From Aquabacter sp040755535 (GTDB lineage Bacteria; Pseudomonadota; Alphaproteobacteria; Rhizobiales; Xanthobacteraceae), in assembly GCA_040755535.1 (NCBI GenBank), contig JBFMAV010000013.1:1-64000 (forward strand): a stretch of DNA of 64,000 nucleotides. The letters run 5' to 3'. Position numbers and translations under genes: made by a program. The notes under the pieces were generated by a model. The model saw only the letters and a program-made list of their open reading frames with translations, was not told where the DNA came from and made no database searches. This document shows positions 25,575-35,024 of this stretch, piece after piece (the first letter of the stretch is position 1; the number at the start of each line of letters is the position of its first letter).

Positions 25575-25600
25575 GAAATGCTGTGATGCCGCGGTGGCGG

Positions 25601-26878
25601 TCACGCCGGCTCCCCCGCCATGACGAGGCTGACATTCTGCCCGCCGAAGCCGAAGGAGTTGGAGATGACGCGCCGCACGGTGGCATCGCGCGCCACGTTG
25701 GGCACCACGTCCATGGGAATGGCCGGATCGGGGATGTGGTAATTGATCGTCGGCGGGATCCGGCCATTGGCGATGGTGAGGAAGGACACCGCCGCCTCGA
25801 TGGCGCCCGCCGCCGTCAGGGTATGGCCGATCATGGACTTGTTGGAGGACATGGGAATGCCCGCCAGCACCTCCTCGCCGAACACGGCCTTGAGGCCCAC
25901 ATATTCCATGCGGTCATTCTCGGGCGTCGAAGTGCCGTGGGCGTTGATATAGTCGATGTCCTCGGGCGTCACGCCCGCATCCGCCATGGCATTGTTCATG
26001 CAGCCGATGATGGGCTTGCCGTCGGGGCTGGAGCGGGTGCGGTGGAAATTGTCCGCCATCTCGCCGCAGCCTTCCAGCACGCCGAGAATGCGCGCGCCGC
26101 GCGCCAGCGCATGGTCGAGGCTTTCCAGAACCAAGGCGCCCGCGCCTTCCGCCATGACGAAGCCGTCGCGGTTCTTGGCGAAGGGACGTGCGGCCTCCTC
26201 CGGCTTCTCGTTGGCCGTGGTCAGGGCCGAGAGCAGGGAGAAGCGGATCAGAGCCTCGGGATGCACCGAGCCGTCGGTGCCGAGCGAGAGCGCCACGTCG
26301 CATTCCCCGCGCCGGATGGCCTCGACGCCCAATTGAATGGCGGTGGCCCCGGAGGCGCAGGCGGTGGATAGGGAAATCGGCTGGCCCTTGGTGCCGAACT
26401 TGTCGGCCAGCCGGTCCGCCACCGAGCCGAACAGGAAGCGCTCATGCCAGGGGCGGAACTTGCCCGAAGCGGCCGAGACCAGAAGGTCGCGATACTCCAC
26501 CGGATGATGGGTGGAATTTTCGGCGAGCTTGCGCTTCTCCGGCCATTCCATCTCCACCGGCGGCACGGCGGCGAACAGCGGGCCGGGGAAATTGCCCTTG
26601 GCGCCGACGCCCGACTGGCCGATGGCTTCCTCCGCCGCCAGCGTCGCGAGGCGCTCGGAAAGATCCGGGGCGGGAACGCGGCTGTCGAACAGGAAGTCAA
26701 CCGTTCCGGCGATGGTGGTGCGCATGCCCTCGACGGGGAAGCGGGTGATGCGGTGGATGCCGCTTTCGCCCGCCGTCAGGCGGCGCCAATTGTCTTCCTT
26801 GCCCTGGCCGAGCGAGGAAACGACGCCGATGCCGGTGACGACGACGATGGGACGGCCATGCTTATCGGTGTGCGCCAT
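25601..26878 (-). CDS. Beta-ketoacyl-ACP synthase of the VLCFA cluster (FabF1XL-like)
   Basis: Condensing enzyme of 425 residues with the complete KAS II triad: Cys174 in STACASGATAIQ, the first His in INAHGTSTPEND and the second in SMIGHTLTAAGAIEA. It should carry out the elongation steps that build the C26-C28 chain on AcpXL. The start is the ATG behind AGGAGG; 14 upstream codons in frame are ignored. Its neighbour, fabF2, lacks these catalytic residues, so the two may form a heterodimer. Confidence 0.92.
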   Translation of the reverse strand: MAHTDKHGRPIVVVTGIGVVSSLGQGKEDNWRRLTAGESGIHRITRFPVEGMRTTIAGTVDFLFDSRVPAPDLSERLATLAAEEAIGQSGVGAKGNFPGPLFAAVPPVEMEWPEKRKLAENSTHHPVEYRDLLVSAASGKFRPWHERFLFGSVADRLADKFGTKGQPISLSTACASGATAIQLGVEAIRRGECDVALSLGTDGSVHPEALIRFSLLSALTTANEKPEEAARPFAKNRDGFVMAEGAGALVLESLDHALARGARILGVLEGCGEMADNFHRTRSSPDGKPIIGCMNNAMADAGVTPEDIDYINAHGTSTPENDRMEYVGLKAVFGEEVLAGIPMSSNKSMIGHTLTAAGAIEAAVSFLTIANGRIPPTINYHIPDPAIPMDVVPNVARDATVRRVISNSFGFGGQNVSLVMAGEPA

Positions 26879-26990
26879 GGGCACCTCCTGAAAATCGCGA
26901 CGACGCCCCGCCCGGCGCATCCTTCCGCTTTATTTAGTCGAATGCGCGGAAAACGCGACCTTTGCAACTCGCCCCACGGGAGGCGGCGGC

Positions 26991-28172
26991 TCAGTCGATC
27001 TTTTCCACGAGCCCCGCGCCTTCGCCGCGCCAATGGCCGACGCCGGTCACCAGGACGCGGCGCGCCGCGCCCGCGCCGCGCTCCACCGGGTCGCCGGGGA
27101 GAGCGGGGAACAGCTCGCCCTTGGCGACGGTGAGGGCCGCCAGAGCAATGGCGGCGGGGAACTGCGCCTCGAAGCCGTGGCCGATGCGGTTGGTGATCGC
27201 GCGCACCGGAAGAGCCGAGGCCTGAAGCGCCTGCGCTTCCGCCTCGGTGGCGCCGCGCGCGCCGGTGGCTCCGGAGAGCACCGCGTCGGGGCGGGTCGTG
27301 TTCAGGAAATCCGTCACCTGCGCGGCGATGGAGCCTTCCTCGTCGCGTCGCGCCCGTTCCGACCAGACGCCGGTCAGTTTGGCGATGGGCGTGGCGCCGC
27401 GGGCGGTGGCATGCTCGGGCGATTCCAGCACCAGGAAAGCGCCCATGGAGCCGGAGGGGATGCCGGGCGCCTCGGTGCCGGAGAAGACCGGGCGGAACTG
27501 GCCGGTCATGCAGAAATCGTTCAGCGCATAGAGGAGCAGCATGTCCTCGCGCTCGGCATTGTAGGCGCCGCCCACGAGGCCGATCTCGCTCTGGCCGGCG
27601 GCGATGCGCGAATAGCCCACCCGGACCGCGTCCACGCCCGCGCTTTCCTCGCCCATGAAGGTGCGCGAGGAGCCGGTGACGCCATGCACGATGGAGATGT
27701 TGCCCGCCAGCAGATTGGAGAGCTGGGCCAGCGAGAGGGTCGGCCGCAGGTCCGCCAGCAGGCGCTCGTTGAGCAGCTTGCCGGGTTCGTTGGAGGCCAG
27801 CACGTCATTCAGGATGGCGGTGTCCACCTGATGGTCGCGCTCGCCGCCGCCCGCGCCCACCACCATGTCGGTGCGGCCCAGGATCTCGGCATTCTTGGCG
27901 ATGCCGGCGCTGTCGAGCGCGAGCCCCGCCGTATAGGTGCCGATCCGCTGCCAGGTCTCCATCTGGCGCTGATCGCCCTTCTTGGGGATCTGCGCGTCAT
28001 AGACCAGCTTGACCAGGGGATGGACCACATAGGGCGCGAAGCGTTCCGCGTCGGTCACCGGCGCGGCGCCGGCGGAGAGCGCCTGCCAATGGGCGTCCGG
28101 GCCTTCGCCCAGCGAGGAGACCAGGCCGATGCCGGTGATCCAGACGTCGCGCTTGCCCTCAGGCATCGACAT
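26991..28172 (-). CDS. Ketosynthase-like partner lacking the catalytic cysteine (FabF2XL-like)
   Basis: Beta-ketoacyl synthase fold of 393 residues (GIGLVSSLGEGPDAHW, SGSMGAFLVLES). Where active enzymes have TACASG, it reads HGVTGSSRTF around residues 163-171, with no cysteine there. The first active-site His is also gone (LSGATGARG in place of NAHGTS). Only the second His region, NRIGHGFEAQ, resembles the active form. That is the pattern of chain-length-factor subunits in type II polyketide synthases. The ATG overlaps the fabZ stop; a second ATG two codons later is equally possible. Confidence 0.88.
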   Translation of the reverse strand: MSMPEGKRDVWITGIGLVSSLGEGPDAHWQALSAGAAPVTDAERFAPYVVHPLVKLVYDAQIPKKGDQRQMETWQRIGTYTAGLALDSAGIAKNAEILGRTDMVVGAGGGERDHQVDTAILNDVLASNEPGKLLNERLLADLRPTLSLAQLSNLLAGNISIVHGVTGSSRTFMGEESAGVDAVRVGYSRIAAGQSEIGLVGGAYNAEREDMLLLYALNDFCMTGQFRPVFSGTEAPGIPSGSMGAFLVLESPEHATARGATPIAKLTGVWSERARRDEEGSIAAQVTDFLNTTRPDAVLSGATGARGATEAEAQALQASALPVRAITNRIGHGFEAQFPAAIALAALTVAKGELFPALPGDPVERGAGAARRVLVTGVGHWRGEGAGLVEKID

Positions 28173-28632
28173 AGTCCGCGACCGGGAACTGGACATGCTC
28201 GGCCACCTTGAGAACCACGCTCTTCATCCGGCCCTCGGGCCAGGACAGGACGCGGAAAGTGAGTTCCGCATTGCAGATGGGCTTGCCGTCGATCAGCGCG
28301 TGGGTCTTCGCCACCACGAAGCCGGAGCCCTCGTGCAGGATTTCCGAATGCAGGTCCAGATTCTGGCCCGGCACCACGAAGGTCCGCAGCTTCGCTTCCT
28401 TCACGGTCGCGAGGAAGGGCATCTTCTCGAAGCGGTTGCGGGCGAGCACCAGCCAGCCCGTTGTCTGCGCCATCGCCTCGATGAGCAGCACGCCGGGCAT
28501 GATGGGATAGCCGGGGAAGTGCCCCTCGAAGATGGAGCTTTCCTCGGGCACGAGGCCCTGGCAGTGAATGGTTTTCAGGGCCGGATCGATGGCAACGATC
28601 CGGTCCACCATCTTGAAGACTTCGGGACGCAT
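28159..28632 (-). CDS. 3-hydroxyacyl-ACP dehydratase of the VLCFA cluster (FabZXL-like)
   Basis: Hot-dog-fold dehydratase of 157 residues. The catalytic His38 lies in FEGHFPGYPIMPGVL and the acidic partner Glu52 in LLIEAMAQ. It should remove water from the 3-hydroxy intermediates during elongation on AcpXL. It lies 16 bases after acpXL and overlaps fabF2. Confidence 0.92.
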   Translation of the reverse strand: MRPEVFKMVDRIVAIDPALKTIHCQGLVPEESSIFEGHFPGYPIMPGVLLIEAMAQTTGWLVLARNRFEKMPFLATVKEAKLRTFVVPGQNLDLHSEILHEGSGFVVAKTHALIDGKPICNAELTFRVLSWPEGRMKSVVLKVAEHVQFPVADYVDA

Positions 28633-28648
28633 CAGGCCTGCCTGGCCC

Positions 28649-28930
28649 TCAGGCGGTCTTCGCAGCGACCAACTCGTCGATGCGCGCGCAGAGGTTCTTG
28701 AGGACGAAATACTGCTCGGTCGTCGCCTTGCCGTCGTTCACTTCCTGCGTCCACTGCTCCAGCGGCAGCTTGATGCCGAACGCCTTGTCGATGGCGAAGG
28801 CGATGTCGAGGAAGTCGAGGCTGTCGATGCCCAGGTCATCGATGGCATGGCTTTCCGGCGTGATCGTGTCGCGCGGGATGTCGCACGTTTCGGCGATGAT
28901 GTTGGCGACCGTATCGAACGTCGAAGACAT
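28649..28930 (-). CDS. acpXL: Acyl carrier protein for lipid A very-long-chain fatty acid (AcpXL)
   Basis: A 93-residue acyl carrier protein, longer than the housekeeping ACP. Ser37 in GIDSLDFLDIAF is the phosphopantetheine site, and the C-terminal part (EVNDGKATTEQYFVLKNLCA) is typical of AcpXL. It heads the minus-strand cluster. The promoter is expected in the 177 bp between this start and the hisC stop. Confidence 0.94.
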   Translation of the reverse strand: MSSTFDTVANIIAETCDIPRDTITPESHAIDDLGIDSLDFLDIAFAIDKAFGIKLPLEQWTQEVNDGKATTEQYFVLKNLCARIDELVAAKTA

Positions 28931-29107
28931 GAATACGCCTCTATGGTGCTCGGCTCTGCCCGCGGCTTGTCGCACCTGCGAGCGCTCGCGGCAAAGCCAA
29001 GGGCCGGCGGACGGCCCTTCGGATAGTCGTTGGCCCCTATAGCGAAGGTAGCCAGCGGTTTCAATGGCGGCGGTTCGCCGAAACGTCACAACCGCCCCCG
29101 ATTGGCG

Positions 29108-30166
29108 TCACGGCTCAAGAATTTCGTGGAGGACGCCCACCAGCCGATCACACTCCGCGTCCGTCCCGACGGTGATGCGCAGGAATTCATCGATTCGCGG
29201 CCGCTTGAAATGGCGCACCAGGATGGCCTGTTCGCGCAGCTTGGCGGCCAGATCCGCCCCCGCATGGGCGGGATGGCGCGCGAACAGGAAATTGGCGGCG
29301 GAGGGCAGAACCTCGAACCCCATCTGACCAAGCGCCCCGGCGAGCCGCTCCCGGGTCGCGATCACCTTGCCGCAGGTGTCGGTGAACCAGTCCCCGTCCG
29401 AGATGGCGGCGGCCGCCCCGGCGAGGGCGAGGCGGTCGAGCGGATAGGAATTGAAGCTGTCCTTCACCCGCACCAGAGCCTCGATGAGGGGGCGCTGTCC
29501 CACCGCAAAGCCCGCCCGCAGGCCCGCGAGCGACCACGCCTTGGAGAGGGTCTGGACCACCAGCAGGTTGGGATGGTCTTTCACCAAGGGAATGGCACTC
29601 TCGCCGCCGAAATCCACATAGGCCTCGTCCACCACCACCATCTGGTCGGGATGGGCGGCGAGCAGCGCCGCGATCTGCGCGCGCGCCAAGGCGATGCCGG
29701 TCGGCGCGTTGGGATTGGGCAGGATGATGGCGCCGCAAGGCCGATCATAGTCCGACAGGCGGATGCGCAGACCCTCGTCCAGCGGCACCTCGGCATAGGA
29801 AATGCCGTAGAGGCCGCAATAGACCGGATAGAAGGAGTAGGTGATGTCCGGGAAGAGCAGCGGCCCCTCATGCTTCAGCAGCGCCTGGAAGGCGTGCGCC
29901 AGCACCTCGTCCGAGCCGTTGCCCACGAACACCTCATCCTCGGCGACGGCGAACCGCTCCGCCACGGCGGCGCGCAGCACATGGCCGGTCGGCTCGGGAT
30001 AGAGGCGCAGGTTCGCCATCTCGGCCGCGATCGCCTCGGCGACGCGCGGGGAGGGCGGATAGGGGTTTTCATTGGTGTTGAGCTTGATCAGGCCCGCCAT
30101 GCGCGGCTGCTCGCCGGGCACATAGGGCGTCAAGGTCTCGACCACGGGGCTCCAGAAGCGGGACAT
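29108..30166 (-). CDS. hisC: Histidinol-phosphate aminotransferase
   Basis: PLP enzyme of histidine synthesis, 352 residues, class II aminotransferase fold. Visible are LNTNENPYPPSP, VGNGSDEVLAHAFQA, NPNAPTG and the PLP lysine in QTLSKAWSLAGLRAGF. The start MSRFWSPVVE was preferred to one nine codons earlier. HisC-like proteins can also act on aromatic amino acids, so dual use is possible. Confidence 0.93.
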   Translation of the reverse strand: MSRFWSPVVETLTPYVPGEQPRMAGLIKLNTNENPYPPSPRVAEAIAAEMANLRLYPEPTGHVLRAAVAERFAVAEDEVFVGNGSDEVLAHAFQALLKHEGPLLFPDITYSFYPVYCGLYGISYAEVPLDEGLRIRLSDYDRPCGAIILPNPNAPTGIALARAQIAALLAAHPDQMVVVDEAYVDFGGESAIPLVKDHPNLLVVQTLSKAWSLAGLRAGFAVGQRPLIEALVRVKDSFNSYPLDRLALAGAAAAISDGDWFTDTCGKVIATRERLAGALGQMGFEVLPSAANFLFARHPAHAGADLAAKLREQAILVRHFKRPRIDEFLRITVGTDAECDRLVGVLHEILEP

Positions 30167-30316
30167 GGGGCACTCGAATGTCTGGCAGGGCACGCGCGCG
30201 CGTCACGGCAACCGTGCCGGCGCTTCGGCCACTTCGGTTCCTGTAGCACAGGCGCAGGCCAGGGCCAGAGGGCGGTTTGACCAATCCAGCGCCGCTGAGA
30301 GGCCGGGCGGCGGCGA

Positions 30317-31090
30317 TCAGTCCGGAGGCGGGGTCGGAGCCGTCTTGGGTGCGGTGCTTCGGGGCCGGCGGGCCGGCGCGCGGCGCGCGGCCTTCGGCGG
30401 GTCACTTTTGCGTACCGCGAAACGCATGAAGGCCGCGGGCACCAGCCCCAGCAGGACCAGGGCCGCGGACACAGGGACGTCGCCCACATATCCGTGGCGC
30501 GCCGCCAGCAGCAGCGCGAGCGAGAGGCCGCCGGTGAAAAGCGCGGCTGCGAGAATCGCGGCGAAGACACGTGGCCCCGCGCCGTGACGGGCGCCGGCCA
30601 CGAGAAAGCTCCAGACCGCAAGCGGCAACATCAGGAGGGCCGAGGCAAGTCCCGGATTGTAGCGCGCGAGCCCCAGGCCCGCCCCGATGTGCAGGATCAG
30701 ATTGCCGAGCGGCACCGCGAACACGGTGAGGCCGAACAAAGGATGGCGGGGGGCAGCGAGGATTGCGATCAGGCCCGCGATCCACACCGTGCCGACATTG
30801 TAGGCGGTCAGGAAGGCGACCGGCACCGGGCACGCGACCGCGTCGCGAAATCCGAATCCCGTGCACAGCAGGCTGAGCAGGGCCGAAGGGCGGCCCGACA
30901 GGTCGATGCCGCTTTCCTCGAATTGATGCAGCAGGGTGAGGGCGAAGGCGGCGAAAGCGAGCCATGCGCTGTCCTGCCATCGCGGGCTGCGCCGGTCGGC
31001 AACGAGGGAATCGCCGGCGACCAGCAACAGGAAAAGCATGCCGGCGGCGCCGAGCCCTACCCAGGGCCAAAGTGTTGCGAACGAAACCAT
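30317..31090 (-). CDS. HXXEE-domain membrane protein
   Basis: Integral membrane protein of 257 residues with about six helices. The naming motif appears as LLHQFEESGID near residue 55, followed by FRDAVACP and TAYNVGT, as in HXXEE proteins. The C-terminal 35 residues are basic and proline-rich. The function of the family is unknown; metal binding by the His/Glu motif is a guess. Confidence 0.8.
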   Translation of the reverse strand: MVSFATLWPWVGLGAAGMLFLLLVAGDSLVADRRSPRWQDSAWLAFAAFALTLLHQFEESGIDLSGRPSALLSLLCTGFGFRDAVACPVPVAFLTAYNVGTVWIAGLIAILAAPRHPLFGLTVFAVPLGNLILHIGAGLGLARYNPGLASALLMLPLAVWSFLVAGARHGAGPRVFAAILAAALFTGGLSLALLLAARHGYVGDVPVSAALVLLGLVPAAFMRFAVRKSDPPKAARRAPARRPRSTAPKTAPTPPPD

Positions 31091-31254
31091 GGCCCGCCCT
31101 CGCTTCGCCGCGCATGCGCAGCGCGGCGTGCGCCATCATGGTGCGGGAATGTTTCTGAACCGCAAAGGCCCGGGATCTCGCGTTCGATCCCGGCCACGCG
31201 CCGCGCCGGAGCAAAGATCGGGCGGGTCACCGTTGGGAGCGCGGATTGCCCCGA

Positions 31255-31995
31255 TCAACTCGCATCCGCGCCATGAGAGGAGGAAAGCGGCTCCAGAACG
31301 CGGCGCGCGAGATCCAGCGTTCGCGCATAATGGTTGGAAAGGGCATGGGCCGCCGCCTCCGGATCACGGTCCATCGCGGCCTCGAACAGGGCCTGATGCT
31401 CGGAATGCGCGTCCCGCTCACCACCCTCCGGCGCCGCACGGGCCAGGGCACGGTAACGTTCCGATTGTTCGAACAAAGTGCGCTGAATCCGCATCATCCA
31501 GGCCAGCCCGCACCCCGACAGAAGCGACTCATGAAACGCAAAATGCAGATCCGCCCAGCTTCCGTCGTGGGGAGATGCCTGGCGGGCCAGCGCATAGGGC
31601 ACCTGGCGCAGGGCATCCCACGCGCCGCGCACCCGCGCCTCCCACTCCCGGTCGCCCTCCCGCACCGCGTGGCGCAGAGCAAGGGTCTCGATCTCGATCC
31701 GGGTGCGGGTGAGGTCTTCAAGGTCCTGAAGGTCCAGTGGCGTGACCCGGAAGCCACGTTGGTCCTCGCTCTGCACGAAACCATCGGCCACCAGCCGGGA
31801 CAGGGCTTCGCGCACGGCCGACAGGCTGACGTCGAACCGCTTGGCCAGCACGGCGATGGGCAGCTTCTCCCCCGGCGGCAAGCGGCAGGTGAGAATATCC
31901 GCCCGGAGCGAGGCATGCACGGCGGACGTGAGCGAGCGCACCGGGGCCATGGGGGCCGTGATACCGGTGGATCGGTGAGGCGTCGGTCCCTGCAT
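31255..31995 (-). CDS. GntR-family regulator with FCD domain
   Basis: A 246-residue FadR-subfamily regulator. The winged helix-turn-helix is in LPIAVLAKRFDVSLSAVREA, followed by the FCD ligand domain whose metal-binding histidines are plausible in HFAFHESLL, HSEHQALF and SNHYART. It diverges from the FAH-family gene and probably controls it, with a small organic acid as ligand. Confidence 0.88.
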   Translation of the reverse strand: MQGPTPHRSTGITAPMAPVRSLTSAVHASLRADILTCRLPPGEKLPIAVLAKRFDVSLSAVREALSRLVADGFVQSEDQRGFRVTPLDLQDLEDLTRTRIEIETLALRHAVREGDREWEARVRGAWDALRQVPYALARQASPHDGSWADLHFAFHESLLSGCGLAWMMRIQRTLFEQSERYRALARAAPEGGERDAHSEHQALFEAAMDRDPEAAAHALSNHYARTLDLARRVLEPLSSSHGADAS

Positions 31996-32211
31996 TCAAA
32001 AGCTCCCCGCTGACCTGTCTCTCAGCCCATGCCCCGCCTGGACAGCGATGGCAAGGGTCGCCCTGCGCCCGAACGCAAACGTGTGAATCCGTGGCTGTGG
32101 ATAAAAAATCGATTCTCAAGCAGCGCGATGTTGCGCGGCAATAGTTTGGCGTGCAGACAACGCTTGCAGTCCACCCGGTTTCATGCCGGATCGATTTTCA
32201 TGGAGATGTTC

Positions 32212-33060
32212 ATGCGTTTGATGATGGTTCGCTCGGCCGAAGGCCCGGCCTTGGGCCTTGTCGAGGGGGAGAGCGTCACGCTTTTGCCGGGCCGCACCCT
32301 GCGCGCGGTGGTCGCCGGTGGTGCCGCTGAACTGGCGCAGGTCGCGACTGCGGCCGCCGCAGCGCCGTCATCCGCCCGCATCCCGCTTGCGCAGGCTGTC
32401 GCCGCCCAGCCGTTCGAAGGCCAGGGCAAGTTCGTCTGCGTCGGCCTCAATTTCACGGACCATGCGAAGGAAGGGGGCAACCCGATCCCCGATTATCCCG
32501 CCCTGTTCCTGCGGGTGGGCTCCTCGCTGATCGCGCACGGCGAGCCCATGATCTGCCCCAACGCCTCCCATACGCTGGATTATGAGGCGGAACTGACCAT
32601 CGTCATCGGCAAGGGCGGGCGGCATATTCCACAGGCCGAGGCCCTCGACCATGTGTTCGGCTACACGATGTTCAATGACGGCAGCGTGCGCGCCTATCAG
32701 CGCAAGTCCACCCAATGGACGGCGGGCAAGAATTTCGACGCGACCGGCCCGGTCGGCCCGGTGGTCGTGACGGCGGACGAACTGCCGCCCGGCGCGACGG
32801 GGCTGCGCATCCGCTCCGTCCTCAACGGTCAGGTGATGCAGGACGGGACGACGGACGACTTCATCTTCTCGGTCGCCCAGGTGGTCGCCATCGTGTCGGA
32901 GATCATGACGCTGGAGCCGGGGGACATGATCGCCACCGGCACGCCGGCCGGCGTCGGCTATCCGCGCACGCCGCCCGTGTTCCTGAAGCCGGGCGACGAG
33001 ATCGTGGTGGAGATCGAGGGCGTCGGCCGCCTCGTCAATCCCGTGGTCGCGGAGGCCTGA
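32212..33060 (+). CDS. Fumarylacetoacetate hydrolase (FAH) family protein
   Basis: A 282-residue FAH-fold enzyme that hydrolyses or decarboxylates a 2-oxo acid using a divalent metal. The metal motif is visible as LDYEAELTIVIGKGG near residue 125. Other blocks are CVGLNFTDHAKEGG, FGYTMFNDGSVRAYQ and TGTPAGVGYP. The ATG with a GGAG site at 6 bases is preferred over several upstream in-frame ATGs. The exact substrate cannot be told. The divergent GntR regulator suggests a catabolic route. Confidence 0.87.
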   Translation: MRLMMVRSAEGPALGLVEGESVTLLPGRTLRAVVAGGAAELAQVATAAAAAPSSARIPLAQAVAAQPFEGQGKFVCVGLNFTDHAKEGGNPIPDYPALFLRVGSSLIAHGEPMICPNASHTLDYEAELTIVIGKGGRHIPQAEALDHVFGYTMFNDGSVRAYQRKSTQWTAGKNFDATGPVGPVVVTADELPPGATGLRIRSVLNGQVMQDGTTDDFIFSVAQVVAIVSEIMTLEPGDMIATGTPAGVGYPRTPPVFLKPGDEIVVEIEGVGRLVNPVVAEA

Positions 33061-33073
33061 TCCCGGACCAAAA

Positions 33074-33102
33074 CGTCATGGCCGGCGCCGCCGGCCATGA
33101 CG
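33074..33102. terminator. Bidirectional hairpin between the FAH gene and enolase
   Basis: A perfect 13-bp stem, CGTCATGGCCGGC / GCCGGCCATGACG with a 3-base loop, sits 13 bases after the FAH stop and 10 bases from the eno stop. It lacks T tracts. It is related in sequence to the long repeat at 25463-25574. Confidence 0.55.
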
Positions 33103-33112
33103 GGTGGCACGA

Positions 33113-34396
33113 TCAGGCGAGCGCCTTCAGCGCGGCCTTGCCGGCATATTTGGCCGCATCGCCCAGTTCCTGCTCGATGCGCAGAAGCTGGTTGTACTTG
33201 GCGGTGCGGTCCGAGCGGGCGAGCGAGCCGGTCTTGATCTGTCCGCAATTGGTCGCGACCGCGAGGTCGGCGATGGTCGCGTCCTCGGTCTCGCCGGAGC
33301 GGTGGGACATGACGGCGCGATAGCCGGCCTTGTGGGCCATTTCCACCGCATCCAGCGTCTCGGTGAGCGAGCCGATCTGGTTCACCTTCACCAAGATCGC
33401 ATTGCCGGTGGCTTCCTTGATCCCGCGCGAGAGACGCGAGACATTGGTGACGAACAGATCGTCGCCCACCAGCTGGCACTTCGAGCCGATCGTGTCGGTG
33501 AGCAGCTTCCAGCCCGCCCAGTCGTCCTCGGACATGCCGTCCTCGATGGTGACGATGGGATAGGCGCCAACGAGGCTCGCGAGATACTGAACCTGCGCCT
33601 CGATATCGCGCACCTTGCCCTCGCCCTCATAATGATAGGCGCCGTTCTTGAAGAATTCGGTGGCGGCACAGTCGAGGCCGATGAACACGTCCTGGCCGGG
33701 CTTGAAGCCGGCCTTCTCGATGGCGCCCATCACGAAGTCCAGCGCCGCCTCGGCGGAGGCGAGGTTCGGGGCAAATCCGCCCTCATCGCCCACATTGGTG
33801 TTGTGGCCGGCGTCCTTCAGGCCCTTCTTCAGAGTGTGGAAGATTTCCGCGCCCCAGCGCAGGCCCTCGCGGAAGCTGTCCGCGCCGGCCGGCAGGATCA
33901 TGAATTCCTGGAAGTCGATCGGATTGTCCGCATGGGCGCCGCCATTGACGATGTTCATCATGGGCACCGGCAGGGTGCGGGCGTTCACGCCGCCCACATA
34001 GCGGTAGAGCGGCAGAGCGGCGGCCTGCGCGGCGGCCTTGGCCACGGCGAGCGACACGCCGAGAATGGCGTTGGCGCCGATGCGCGCCTTGTTGGGCGTG
34101 CCGTCCAGGGCGATGAGGGTCTGGTCGATCTTCACCTGGTCCTCGGCGTCGAAGCCGCCGATGGCGTCGAAGATCTCGCCATTCACCGCGTCCACGGCCT
34201 TCTCGACACCCTTGCCGAGATAGCGGCCCTTGTCGCCGTCGCGCAGTTCCACCGCCTCATGGGCGCCGGTGGAAGCGCCAGAGGGCACGGCGGCGCGGCC
34301 GAGCGCGCCGTCTTCCAGCAGCACGTCCACCTCCACCGTGGGATTGCCACGGCTGTCGAGGATTTCACGGCCGATAATATCGACGATGGCGGTCAT
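33113..34396 (-). CDS. eno: Enolase
   Basis: Glycolytic enzyme converting 2-phosphoglycerate to phosphoenolpyruvate, 427 residues. Landmarks are GREILDSRGNPTVEVDV, GAVPSGASTG-like VPSGASTGAHEAVELRD, VGDEGGFAPN, IEDGMSEDDW, VKVNQIGSLTET and MSHRSGETED. The start gives the standard N-terminus MTAIVDI; the open frame extends 59 codons upstream without family similarity. Confidence 0.98.
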   Translation of the reverse strand: MTAIVDIIGREILDSRGNPTVEVDVLLEDGALGRAAVPSGASTGAHEAVELRDGDKGRYLGKGVEKAVDAVNGEIFDAIGGFDAEDQVKIDQTLIALDGTPNKARIGANAILGVSLAVAKAAAQAAALPLYRYVGGVNARTLPVPMMNIVNGGAHADNPIDFQEFMILPAGADSFREGLRWGAEIFHTLKKGLKDAGHNTNVGDEGGFAPNLASAEAALDFVMGAIEKAGFKPGQDVFIGLDCAATEFFKNGAYHYEGEGKVRDIEAQVQYLASLVGAYPIVTIEDGMSEDDWAGWKLLTDTIGSKCQLVGDDLFVTNVSRLSRGIKEATGNAILVKVNQIGSLTETLDAVEMAHKAGYRAVMSHRSGETEDATIADLAVATNCGQIKTGSLARSDRTAKYNQLLRIEQELGDAAKYAGKAALKALA

Positions 34397-34571
34397 GGAA
34401 CGTGCCTTCCCTTTTCTCGCATGGCGCGGAGCGGCGCAGGCTTCCGCGTTCGGCGCCGCTTCTAGCGCGTCGGCGGCGGAAAGCGAAGGGGCACCCTGCC
34501 GCGCACGCCGTTCCCCTGCGGCGCCAAGGCGGCTATTTTCGCGCCCGACCTCTCTTCCCGAAGGATCCCCC

Positions 34572-35024
34572 ATGACCGAGAGCGAGCTTCAGCTCGGCCG
34601 CATGGCCGCGCTGCCAGTCGACCCCGAGGCCGCCGTCCTCGACAAGGTGCCGAACCCGCACCCCGACACGGACTATGTGGCGCGCTTCACCTGCCCGGAA
34701 TTCACCTCGCTCTGCCCGGTGACCGGCCAGCCGGATTTCGCCCATCTGGTGATCGACTATGTGCCCGACCTCCATCTGGTGGAATCCAAGTCGCTGAAGC
34801 TTTATCTCGGCGCCTTCCGCAACCATGGGGCGTTCCACGAGGATTGCACGGTGGCCATCGGCAAGCGGCTGGTCGCCTTGCTCGCGCCGCGCTACCTGCG
34901 CATCGGCGGATATTGGTATCCCAGGGGGGGGATCCCCATCGATGTTTTCTGGCAGACGGGCGCGCCGCCCGCCGGCATCTGGCTGCCCGATCCGGGCGTC
35001 GCGCCCTATCGCGGGCGCGGCTAG
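34572..35024 (+). CDS. queF: NADPH-dependent 7-cyano-7-deazaguanine reductase
   Basis: Reduces preQ0 to preQ1 in queuosine synthesis. The 150-residue protein is the short (type I) form with the thioimide-forming Cys48 in FTSLCPVTGQPD and the substrate block VESKSLKLYLGAFRNHG. The codons for Pro-Arg-Gly-Gly contain a run of eight Gs. Its TAG stop lies within the first bases of the repeat that follows. I see no preQ1 riboswitch upstream. Confidence 0.96.
   Translation: MTESELQLGRMAALPVDPEAAVLDKVPNPHPDTDYVARFTCPEFTSLCPVTGQPDFAHLVIDYVPDLHLVESKSLKLYLGAFRNHGAFHEDCTVAIGKRLVALLAPRYLRIGGYWYPRGGIPIDVFWQTGAPPAGIWLPDPGVAPYRGRG

Noticed and set aside
34397..34571. A preQ1 riboswitch before queF
   Set aside because: I looked for the short C-rich hairpin and A-rich tail of preQ1-I in the leader and found nothing matching.
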